Shown here: positions 1-8,339 of the stretch, one piece after another | How the letters are laid out: each line of letters starts with the position of its first letter | Position numbering within the stretch: the stretch's first letter is position 1 | NCBI GenBank assembly: GCA_003427395.1 | Contig: BFEA01000196.1 | Location: 1,959,199 to 2,003,226, forward strand | Direction: 5' to 3' | Source: Chara braunii | Lineage: Eukaryota > Streptophyta > Charophyceae > Charales > Characeae | DNA length: 44,028 nucleotides | Position numbers and translations under genes: made by a program | The notes under the pieces: generated by a model | What the model saw: only the letters and a program-made list of their open reading frames with translations | Told to the model about the DNA's origin: nothing | The model's database searches: none

Positions 1-87
1 GTCAGGGATTCATAGCGACATTGCTTTTTGATCCCTCGATGCCGCACTTCCTATCAATGTCGAGCAGAATCCACCAAAGTGTTGATG

Positions 88-289
88 AACATCATATCAA
101 TCAATCAATCAAGCAAGCAATCAAGCAATACAATCAATACAATCAACCAATCAATCTATCAATCAATGAATTAGTCGGGATCCCATCGAATCGATTGGTT
201 TGATAGGATCTTGATCAAGATCCTATAGAACCAATCGATTCGACGGGATCCCGACTGATTGATTGATTGTTAGATTGATTGGTTGATTG

Positions 290-366
<77 letters not shown>
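88..366. repeat. Large palindrome: CAAT repeats, unique core, ATTG repeats
   Basis: A near-perfect inverted repeat centred between bases 214 and 215. The inner arms (173-214 and 215-256) pair almost completely; each starts with AGTCGGGATCCC or its near complement, and the centre is TTGATCAA. The symmetry continues outward through imperfect CAAT-type repeats on the left and their complements on the right, including the irregular units CAATACAATCAACCAATC. The right side runs on as a pure ATTG array (about 290-366). Short ORFs across it are artefacts of the simple repeat. Confidence 0.9.
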
Positions 367-367
<1 letters not shown>

Positions 368-431
368 CCGAGTTGGAAAAAAAAATGTTCGGGCGGTCGA
401 GGTCACCTCGCGGTGATGTTGGCGGTTCTGT

Positions 432-656
432 CCGCTTCCCATCGTCGTCGTCCTCCTCCTCCTTCTTCTCCTCCTCCTCGTCCTTGTCCTCTTCTTCTTC
501 TTCCCCATCCTCCTTCTCCTCCTCCTCCTCCTTTTCTTACTCATCCTCCTCGTCCTCGTCGTCGTCATCCTCCGCCCCGTTACCCTCCTCCTCCTCCTCC
601 TGCTCAGACTCCTTCTCAGACTCTTCCTCCTCCCCCCTCCCCCCCCCCAACACCCC
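432..656. repeat. Pyrimidine-rich CTC/TCC/TCG tract
   Basis: The plus strand is almost purely C and T with an imperfect three-base period (TCC, CTC, TCG), ending in C runs. All six-frame ORFs here are low-complexity (poly-Ser, poly-Pro or poly-Arg) and follow from composition. No gene is supported. Confidence 0.85.
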
Positions 657-697
657 ACCATCACACCTCGCACACTATATCAGAATTTTTTATTTTT

Positions 698-862
698 TTT
701 TGCTCAGAACAACATGAATTTTTTTTCGGGGGGGTCCCCTAGTGGTGTGCAGACCCCCCCCGTTTTTTTTTGTTTTTTTTTTCGTTTTTTTTTTGGCAAA
801 AAAGTTGTCTGATTTTTCGGAGAACTCCCCCTGACCGTTTCCTGGAAACGTTCGGGGGAGAC
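698..862. repeat. Homopolymer runs and a short hairpin
   Basis: Alternating T, G and C runs (about 690-795) are followed by a compact imperfect hairpin at about 826-862: CTCCCCC...GTTTCC faces GGAAAC...GGGGGAG. No coding potential is apparent. It could be the edge of a mobile element, but no partner end was found. Confidence 0.6.
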
Positions 863-3000
863 GTCTCCCAATCGGACAGCTGGTAGCCTAGGCGCAATTA
901 CAAAAAGCAGATCGTCACGATACCATCATCAGGGTCAATGCCATGCACCACTTCGCTCAACATATTCGAATTCGAATGCGGGTGGACGAGTTGGTGGGTG
1001 GCAACCCTGTCATGAAGCGCGTTGTCTCCCACGCCGCTGATTTTCGCGGATCGATGACCCAAGATTCAACGGAAAAAAATTGGGCCCAGCAGGCATCAAA
1101 TTTTTTGTGGTGCATTCCGGTCCTAAAGGCCCTCACAGTCACCCCATGGGCTTAGAGGCTCGAAAATCCCGGTGAAGGGTTATTGCGTTGGCAGGGCCGA
1201 GTACCCAACCGGGCGGCCCACCCAGTTGGGCTTCCTGGGCGCCGTGGGCGGGTCCCAAGCTGGGGGGGTGGGGTGGCCAGGCTGCCCGGGTTGTAGCCTA
1301 GGCGTGAGTTGTATACACGTAGTTTATTCTTAGGTGAGTGTTATGACACCATGACCCTATTTTGTTTTAGATCACCAGTACACAGCCCTAGCCTTGCTGA
1401 AAATGTTTCGCTGCCGACTTCGAACAAGTTGGTGCTGCCATGTCGTTGACAAAATAATTCAGTGGCAGGCGTCGCATATCGGCCTTTGACAGGGGCCGGA
1501 GGTCGATGTGAAGCGTGTACGGGTGGTTTAAAAAAACGTATACCAATTCGTTGCAACATTTATGTTGACCTAATATGATAAACAATGCACAAAACTATGT
1601 AGAGACATTCCATGTTTGTCAGTGCAACAAACCTAGAACTCATGTTCTTCTAGGCTTACCAAAGCCACTACCTATTCAATTGGATTGAGAGAGTTCTTGT
1701 GCATGGACTTAATGGACACTCTCGTTACTACCTTCTTCACGCGAAAATAATGGTCGGGCATTGTGTACGGATATAACACTTGGCGAGGGTTATATTCGTG
1801 TGTAACACCCAGTGCAAGAAAAATGAGCGATAACGAAATGACAGAATTCAATGGCAAATCACAGTGAAAGTCAGATACTCGAAAGAAGTCCAGAAGGAAG
1901 AATTGCACTGATATTTCACCAATGGACAACCAAAGCACTGAATTCAATGTCAATGAGTGGATCCTCTCGCCACCACCAACATATGTATCTTGAACCCTTT
2001 CTCCTACTTGGTGCTCATCGCCCAGACTACGATCACATAACCACTCTTTCAGCCTACGAATTGACAATGCAGCCGATTGATGTTAGTAGCAATCACCGAA
2101 TTACTTTCAGATGTCGACGACGCAGACATTCTCCAAGACCAGATATCATGTGCCCTCACATCCAATCCCTCATCTCTTACACAACCGCTCACCCTCACCT
2201 TCTACACCCACATCTCCCCTCACACGAAGACCACCACCGTTTCTGGCTGACCATGTCCTAAGCCCCAGCCTGGCTATGGGGGCTGGGCTTTGGCGCTGCC
2301 ACTTGCAGCGCCCTCCTTCCTCGCTACCACGCTTGCCTGCACAGCACCTCCGCTAACGCACAACAAGCAGACTGCTAACGCACGCTCCAGCAGTGCTGCC
2401 GCTTGCACGAACGAGTGCGCCTGTTGTCCAACCCATGCCTTCCTATATGAAGGTGATGGCCCCAATACAGTTTCCAGTAGCTTCTGTTTGGGCCCATCAC
2501 CTTCCGAGCTCGCCTGCACAGCACCTCCATCCAATTCCTGTTCTCCAGCTCATCACATTCCTATATGGAAAGTGGTTGAGATTTTTGCTTCGTCGGCCTC
2601 GTGCGCCCGAGTTCCCAGTAACTTCTGATTGGGCCAAACTGTTTGTGCCCAGGCCCACTGATCTGGGACAGAATTGGTAAGGCCAACCCAACTACCCAAG
2701 TGTATATGTGAGGCTCTCTCCGCTTTGCCTTCGTTGCTGAAAGAGTCCGGAAGGCGCCAAATAATTGTGATTCTCACAAATACATCGGATGTAACCAACT
2801 GGCGCTCGCCAATTGTTTGGTGCCCACCAAGACTTTGCAAAATTTATGAATTCAGGCCTTCTTGATATTCATGGTCCACCTTCATTTGGGGTGGGCACAT
2901 ATTTTGCGGTACGGGCCCCTTAGACCCATATAGAGGGCGTAAATCCTCGCACTTCATCCTCCCTTACTTTGACAGTTCCTTGAGAAGTCCTCATTCTGCA
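863..3000. other. No recognisable gene
   Basis: The stretch holds short overlapping ORFs on both strands without recognisable domains. The 12-mer GTAGCCTAGGCG occurs at 883-894 and again at 1293-1304, flanking a block whose second half is very GC-rich (1190-1290, many CCCGGG/GGGCGG strings). At 2280-2600 a phrase CCTGCACAGCACCTCC recurs (about 2336 and 2513). These hint at a degraded repeat, but boundaries are not visible. Confidence 0.4.
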
Positions 3001-3009
3001 GGTTATTTC

Positions 3010-3250
3010 CCTTTCAATGCTCTTTCATATGCTGAGACAATCTGGGGAACAGTCTTCATCAGTTTTTCTCTCGTGAACCATCGATCTTATTTAGGATCAA
3101 GATGGTGGTTGAACTGCACTTTGTATTGCATCCGCGGTTTTAGAGGTCTTCCCCGACCTGGTGGCTTAGGCATTGGCATCAACTGATGTTCAATGATGTC
3201 GTCGATGTCCACTTGTCCATCCATGGTTGGTGGCTGATTAGATCTCATGC
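3010..3250 (-). pseudogene. Chromodomain remnant at the pol C-terminus
   Basis: Minus-strand text reads VDIDDIIEHQL, a Pro/Gly/Arg-rich linker, QYKVQFNHHLDPK, a stop, then DRWFTREKL and VSAYERALKGK. The order (acidic/hydrophobic start, YxVxF strand, basic loop, W with a following helix ending in AYE) fits chromodomains carried by chromovirus integrases, which are thought to steer insertion to particular chromatin. One in-frame TAA breaks it after DPK. It is the last recognisable piece of this pol. Confidence 0.75.
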
Positions 3251-3259
3251 AGGCAAACT

Positions 3260-3663
3260 TATCAGCTTCAACGAAAGGAGCCAGTTTGAAGGTATGCCAG
3301 GGTGTGTTCGTAAGTGTGTAGGGACTCAAATAACGTAAGATGGTCCGTCAGGTGCATCCCCCACAATGTCTAGAACTTTCCAAGGACCGAAATACTACAA
3401 CAACGGTTTTCTGGATATACCCAGTTTCTGTACACCTTGTGAAGATTTCACCCATACACGTTCGCTTACTTGGAAGTAGATGGTTGTTTGTGTCTGTTCT
3501 CATATGCTATCATGGCATCCCGAGACTTCTTTATATATTGGACAACCTGCTGCAGCAGCTTCTCATGCTTAACAATAAACTCTATGTTGCCAGACGTTGT
3601 CGAGGGCTGATTCTCGAGCATTAGAAAGTCAACTGATGAGCGTGGCTTTGAGCCGAGATGCAA
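3260..3663 (-). pseudogene. Integrase C-terminal region with GPY/F-like module
   Basis: Downstream of the core on the minus strand comes LLQQVVQYIKKSRDAMIAYENRH, then ERVWVKSSQ, then YFGPWKVLDIVGD and DGPSYVI, then a LAPFVEAD segment. The YFGPWKVL string corresponds to the GPY/F module found in the integrase C-terminus of chromoviruses and vertebrate retroviruses. At least two stops (after the RKPLL and YVI phrases) and one frame change interrupt it. It lies between the integrase core and the chromodomain, where the family has it. Confidence 0.75.
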
Positions 3664-4187
3664 CTGGTTGAGAGCTCATGCCATTAGTGATGTGTACGGC
3701 GTTGTTGTACAATGTGGTGATGAGAGGTAACTTTTTATCCCAGTTATCCTGACTCGGCTTAATATAATGTCGAAGCAAGTGCTGCACTACATGGTTTATT
3801 TGTGGAGCTTGGCCATGAGACTCTGGGTGATTCCTTGATGTCATACGCAGTTGGGTTCCCATCTACTGGGCTATGCTTTTCCCGAATTCACTTGTGAATC
3901 TGACGTCCCTGTTGCTAACAATGGATTTCGGGAGACCGAAGTCCCTCATCCAGTTATTGTGACATTTATCGTTTTTGTTGGTCATCCATGAAATTCACGG
4001 ACATGCTCTGACCTAGACCAAGAGGTATAGCCAAGGGCTTGATGAGCCCAAGCGGAGTCTGCGTTCGTGGTTTATCGCAAAAACAAACTTGACATGTCTC
4101 TATGTATTTCTCGGCATCTTCCATCATCATGGGCCACCAGAATTTGTGCACTAAGTTTGAAGCTGTCTTCTTATAACCAAACATCAT
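3629..4187 (-). pseudogene. Ty3/gypsy integrase (zinc-binding and core) remnant
   Basis: Integrase joins retroelement cDNA to the host chromosome. Near 4187 the minus strand encodes FGYKKTASNLVHKFWWP, then an intact CQVC half of the HHCC zinc-binding motif; the usual His pair just upstream is not seen. The core follows: SMSVNFMDD stands where the first catalytic Asp normally lies and now reads Asn (AAT). IVSNRDVRF stands at the second catalytic site and also reads Asn (AAC). The Glu site is kept in NHPESHGQ, and LLRHYIKPSQ...YNNAVH continues the core. Stops occur, for example after FGKSIAQ. With both catalytic Asp lost the product would be inactive even if translated. Confidence 0.88.
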
Positions 4188-4429
4188 GGGACTCTCTTAA
4201 AAATAAACTATGGCAAAGACTCTCTAGTCGGAGTACACAATCATTTATTCCCCGTCTTTTCGAGGGATAGCAAGTCGCCAACCAGCACAAACGCATCGGA
4301 TGTAGCCTTATCCTTCACCTCAAGTTTGCACTCGGTCTCAAACATGACGACGTTGATAGGTTTCTACCGTACATCGAGTTACATCGTCCGAAATGTCAAA
4401 CTCAGTTACCATCGCGCTCGGATACTCTT

Positions 4430-4800
4430 CCTTGTGCAATAGTACATCGGCCACCTTGTTATGTTTTCCTTTAAGCGTTTCTAGTTAAAAGTCATATATA
4501 TCTATGACTTTAGTCTATCTCTTGAGTGCGTCAGAGAGTACGGGTTGCATCTTGATCCAGCACAAAATCATGGTCAGACCTGACATAAAAAAATATGTCA
4601 AGGAGGTAGTGTCTCTAGTGGCCCACCGCCTTAAAGAGCCTGAGGGCATAGAGCTCTCGCTCATACGTGAATTTAACTAATTTCAGGATGACATCCTTTT
4701 GCTCATGTACTTGATGGACCTCAACTTTGTCCCCTCCTTCTGCGCAAGGACTGTTGTCCCACACTTTTCAGTCAGGCCATTTTTGACAACCGAATAGATA
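4430..4800 (-). pseudogene. Ty3/gypsy RNase H domain remnant
   Basis: RNase H removes the RNA strand of the RNA/DNA hybrid during reverse transcription. On the minus strand the phrases LAQKEGTKLRS...YMSKRM, then TYERELYALRLFKAVGH, then RHYL...VRSDHDF, then VIDIYDF and LKGKHNKVADVL appear in the correct family order, spread over different frames. The Trp expected between GH and RHYL is a TAG stop, consistent with TGG changed to TAG. Further stops and shifts follow. The domain cannot be translated as one product. The call rests on the Glu of the YERELYAL motif and the Asp of the SDH motif, both typical of this family. Confidence 0.8.
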
Positions 4801-5225
4801 GCAGACTGTCACATTGGATTTTTATGCTTCTTTGCAACAAATAAATAAATAATTTAAAAAAAAATCCTTCCTGTAGAGTGCGCTAGGCTTCGAGTGAGAC
4901 CCTTCATTTACGGTCGACGCTAGACCCCAGTCTTAGGAACCTTCAATTGAGTTGGTTCGGAACTGTATTGATTATGCAAATAACAAAATTAAAATAAAAT
5001 ATATCACACACATATTCATAATCGCCAATTTAGAAGCAAATAATGTCAATCATGACAAAATCAAGACCAACTTGACTCAAGGTAAAGACAATATGAATGA
5101 GGGAAGGTAAAAGCTCGTAATAATTTCAAGAAATACAGATAAAAAGATATAGTCAACACTCGTCACGAGTCCTCACTCATCCCTCTCAAGTCTCATCCTC
5201 AATCTCTTTTCTGACCGTGTCTTGA

Positions 5226-5642
5226 TTACCTCGAGCCACGTCTAGGCACCTCCTGAGATTGTGGCCTAGTGATATAGAGCCACCTAAAGTCAATGAGTTC
5301 CGAATAGAACCATCTAAGGTCAATAATTTGGAAGACAAACACCACACAAAACGTTTTCCATAACATAGGAAGATATGGCATGGAGAAGATCCTTCGTCGG
5401 AGATGGTCAAACCCAGAGGGTTCGGTCACTGCCTCATATTCAATCTCTTCTGGACGGATGTACCTATTTGCCAAGTACACGAGTTCAACCCAGTAAGAAC
5501 CATCACAACTATTGAATGGGATATGAGACTTTGGATAATCTGCATATTGCTTAGGACCGAAGCTGTAAATTGACTTCTCCTTTTCATCAGACTCTAGGTT
5601 GACGGCTCGTTCATCAAGGTAAACCGTTGCTTCAGTCAACAT
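5226..5642 (-). CDS. Unassigned 138-residue ORF, possibly part of a decayed element
   Basis: An open frame on the minus strand beginning MLTEATVYLDERAVNLESDE. Composition is protein-like (mixed charge, few low-complexity runs), with an aromatic-rich middle and a more hydrophobic stretch near residues 90-115. No domain was recognised. The C-terminal part contains two near-copies of a short phrase (IDLRWFYSEL, then IDFRWLYIT), which reflects a small tandem DNA duplication (about 5272-5325). A second ORF lies just upstream on the same strand (5703-5864). Both precede the chromovirus pol fragment in the same orientation, so they may be remnants of its 5' part or of a neighbouring element. Expression and function are unknown. 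Confidence 0.3.
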   Translation of the reverse strand: MLTEATVYLDERAVNLESDEKEKSIYSFGPKQYADYPKSHIPFNSCDGSYWVELVYLANRYIRPEEIEYEAVTEPSGFDHLRRRIFSMPYLPMLWKTFCVVFVFQIIDLRWFYSELIDFRWLYITRPQSQEVPRRGSR

Positions 5643-5702
5643 TGAGTCAAAACATACATGAGTTTTTTTCCCTCTCTAGATGTAAGACCTCAGAGCATAC
5701 AC

Positions 5703-5864
5703 TTATGTATGAGCAAACTTCGTGAGCACAACATAAATGGTGAAATTCTCCTCCGTAAAATCAATGACACGAACATAGAGATATGGCACGACCTCCTTGG
5801 AAGGAATCCGGTTGAGGTTGGTCAAGATTGACCCGTCGGCCGGAAATGACTGAACTGTACTCAT
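5703..5864 (-). CDS. Unassigned 53-residue ORF upstream of the 138-residue ORF
   Basis: The minus-strand ATG at 5862-5864 opens a 53-codon frame starting MSTVQSFPADGSIL and containing VVPYLYVRVIDFTEENFTIY, which looks like real protein rather than noise. It ends in TAA at 5703-5705. The 138-residue ORF begins about 60 bases further along the strand, so the two may once have been one frame. No family was recognised. Confidence 0.3.
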   Translation of the reverse strand: MSTVQSFPADGSILTNLNRIPSKEVVPYLYVRVIDFTEENFTIYVVLTKFAHT

Positions 5865-5929
5865 GTGAATGACAATCACTGCTAATCCTTGATGATCTCT
5901 CTCTGGCTTGTTTGATCAACAAAAAAAAT

Positions 5930-6410
5930 TACAAGAATTAAATAACCATTCTATATTAAAATTACATTCTAAATTTTAAATTTCATTCCATCTTAAAAAA
6001 TGTCATTCCAATTTTAACATTTTCCTTCTTACTTGAAAAATTTCCTTCCAAGAATGAGTATCCCTTCTTATTTGAACTGCGTGCTAGAGATGGAATGAAA
6101 GTCTGGACGAGTTTATGAAATATTTTAATTGGATTGTCATTATAAGTAAAGATTTTCAATCATAAGTAGGTTCATCCAATCTAAATTAGAAGATATTTGT
6201 TATAGTAAAATGAAAGTTTAATTAAAACATTCCATAAACTCGTTCAGACTTTCATTCCATCTTGAACAAATAAATGTAGTTGGAAGGGAAAACACATATT
6301 TAGATGGAAACTTATCAAATCAAACTGGAAATTTTAGAATTGGACGAATATTGGAATGATAATTTATAGATATGAAATATTTTTTTTCTTTTAGAATATT
6401 TTTTCAACTT
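5930..6410. mobile_element. AT-rich foldback / MITE-like element
   Basis: The best-paired part is 6089-6261: GATGGAATGAAAGTCTGGAC at the left faces its near complement ending at 6261, with about 55 bases of good pairing per arm. Weaker complementarity continues outward (TTTCCTTCCAAG and TCATTCCAATTTTA on the left against related complements to about 6400), suggesting a nested inverted repeat of about 470 bp. It has no coding capacity. Its target-site duplication was not identified. Confidence 0.6.
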
Positions 6411-6419
6411 TCATTTTTT

Positions 6420-7534
6420 GTGGGAATTTTTCTGTTGATTGTCTCAAAAGATGTAGTTGTACTAATCATCTCACCACTCTGATTCTAGTAATACATTGTG
6501 AACTAGATTATGGTCTGTCTCAATGTCTTTTCACTTGTTTGATCTTTCTTATCGTGTGTTGCACGTCACCCATAAAACATTTTTATTTATCATGAGACTT
6601 CCTTAGTTGTTCCCTTCGGGTTGAAGTAACTGGACTAGGCTCAGAGAATGATTATCTGAATAGTTAATTTTTGGCCACCGACAATCCTCCTAGCCCGATC
6701 AAAACTCTCAATGGATGACGAGGTATTGTGCAACTCTTCATAGGATCCCTGGAAATAAACGACATACTCAATGAAGTTTTGGTCTTTCAGTAGCTCGAGT
6801 GCTCGCTCTTTCATTGACATCAAATGAGACAGGATATCCTCATCGTTTTTTTTTTCTTCTCAACCTTCCACTTTGTCTTGATAGAGGGTGCAAGGCATCA
6901 CAAGAGTGTTTTTGCTATATATGAGTTCCCTTTCACTCTTTTAAGTTGTCTGTAGTAGTCTTGATTTAATTGACTAGAGAGACGAGGTGACTTTGAGACA
7001 AAAGGAGATTGTTAATGGATAATCTGCCAACACAATTCTTACTGATGGTTGGTCTGACTTTGCATGAGATGTTTACTGCAGAATAACCTTCTACAAATGA
7101 TTTTTCCTTCGATGGTTTGCTCATAGGAGACTCACGTTGTTGCTAGCATCGAAACACTACTAATCGTCACTAGGATTCTCTGCAATCGACCTGTTTGTTG
7201 AGAGTCACAACGAGGCAGTCTGTCCTTAAGGTTTACAACATGACAGTCCTTTGCTGAGATTCTCAACAAATACGTTGTTGCATAAAATCTTTTGCTTATA
7301 TACAACATAAGTCACCTATGAGTGCGACCTGTAATCATATGTGACTTAGGCATAGAAGAACGCAACCACTGTTCGTATACAACACAAGGTACTACTGAAC
7401 ACAACCCTTGTTCGTATACAACACAGGATATCACTAAACATAACCCCTGCTCATATACAATGTAAATTACCGTTATGATGTGATATGATCACCAGGAAAT
7501 GAAGTGTCAGGGTACTGCTTTTCTTTTGAACGTA

Positions 7535-7621
<87 letters not shown>

Positions 7622-8260
7622 TTAATCAACTGGAAAATATTTTACTCTTGTTATCCCATTTACATGTTTGTCTGACATTAGCTGTTATCAAGTACATGTG
7701 GAATGTGTATCACGAACCTAATCAGAAAAGAACGTTTATCTATAATCGTTTGGTCATAACATACTCAGTCTCGAAATGACTGATGACTTAGTCCTTGTCA
7801 AATAAGAACTTGGCGAGAAGATATACACTATTTTTTGTAGGACTCTTCATTTTTCTTTCATCAATCGTAGACAATAAAAGGGGTCAAAGATTATAAATAC
7901 GAGTCATTTGCTGTCGTACTCTTTTTCCTTTTTATTTTTATTTTTTAACTGCCTCTCTTCACCAAAGAGGCAAGTGCCTCATGAAGCCTCAAAGTAGATA
8001 TGGGCTAGTTGATAGCGTGTTGTGTGTTTCGACATCTCAACACGCTTGCCCGAGCTAATAGAATCGACCAAGACTTGCACTTACATCTTTGGTAAAGTTG
8101 CGAGGCACAAGAGGTGATGCTTATTGTTTTGCAAACAACAACATCTCATAGGATAACGAAAAGAGCGTAAATTACTGTGTAGTTCAAAAATCAAAAGAGA
8201 TAATAGGAGAATCTAGAGAAAAAAAGTCTTAGCACGGAATACAAAGGGAAAGAAAACGAA
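6420..8260. other. AT-rich DNA without a recognisable gene
   Basis: Apart from the TTA array described separately, this stretch shows only short ORFs without domains. At 7360-7470 a phrase like TTCGTATACAACACA...CACTAAACATAACCCC repeats two to three times imperfectly (about 40-50 base period). I see no RNA gene or intact element. Confidence 0.5.
7535..7621. repeat. (TTA)n / (ATT)n microsatellite
   Basis: About 28 uninterrupted copies of a three-base unit. In one frame it reads as a run of about 28 tyrosines, which is an artefact and not a protein. Confidence 0.97.
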
Positions 8261-8271
8261 AGGTGAACTGG

Positions 8272-8322
8272 GTGATCGAACCTTATCCGTCAATCAAATC
8301 ACTGTTCAGTCGCTTGGCCAAC
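8272..8322 (-). pseudogene. tRNA-like box A / box B remnant
   Basis: The minus strand has TTGGCCAAGCGACTG, matching the box A region of Leu/Ser-type tRNAs, and about 30 bases later GGTTCGATCAC, matching box B. The spacing (about 51 bases over both boxes) is tRNA-like. The T stem no longer pairs well, so this is a decayed tRNA or the head of a tRNA-derived SINE, not a working gene. Confidence 0.35.
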
Positions 8323-8339
8323 TCCGAGAAAACAATTAG

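Larger units (their letters stand above)
3010..4810 (-). mobile_element. Degenerate chromovirus-type Ty3/gypsy pol fragment
   Basis: Reading the minus strand from 4810 down to 3010, pieces of RNase H, integrase zinc-binding region, integrase core, a GPY/F-like module and a chromodomain follow one another in the order expected for a chromodomain-bearing Ty3/gypsy (Metaviridae) pol. The frames are broken by stops and shifts, so this is a dead copy. No RT, protease, gag or LTR was recognised next to it, so it is either truncated or too decayed at its 5' side. Its orientation is opposite to the second relic at 16.4-20.7 kb. Confidence 0.85.

Noticed and set aside
215-717. ORFs rich in Arg, Ser or Pro on both strands
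   Set aside because: They arise from the CAAT/ATTG and CTC/TCC simple repeats and have no non-repetitive core.
943-1155. 70-residue plus-strand ORF as a gene
   Set aside because: Both strands are open over the same stretch and no domain or context supports it.
7504-7779. 91-residue ORF with a poly-Tyr run
   Set aside because: The run is a TTA microsatellite; the flanks are short and unrecognised.
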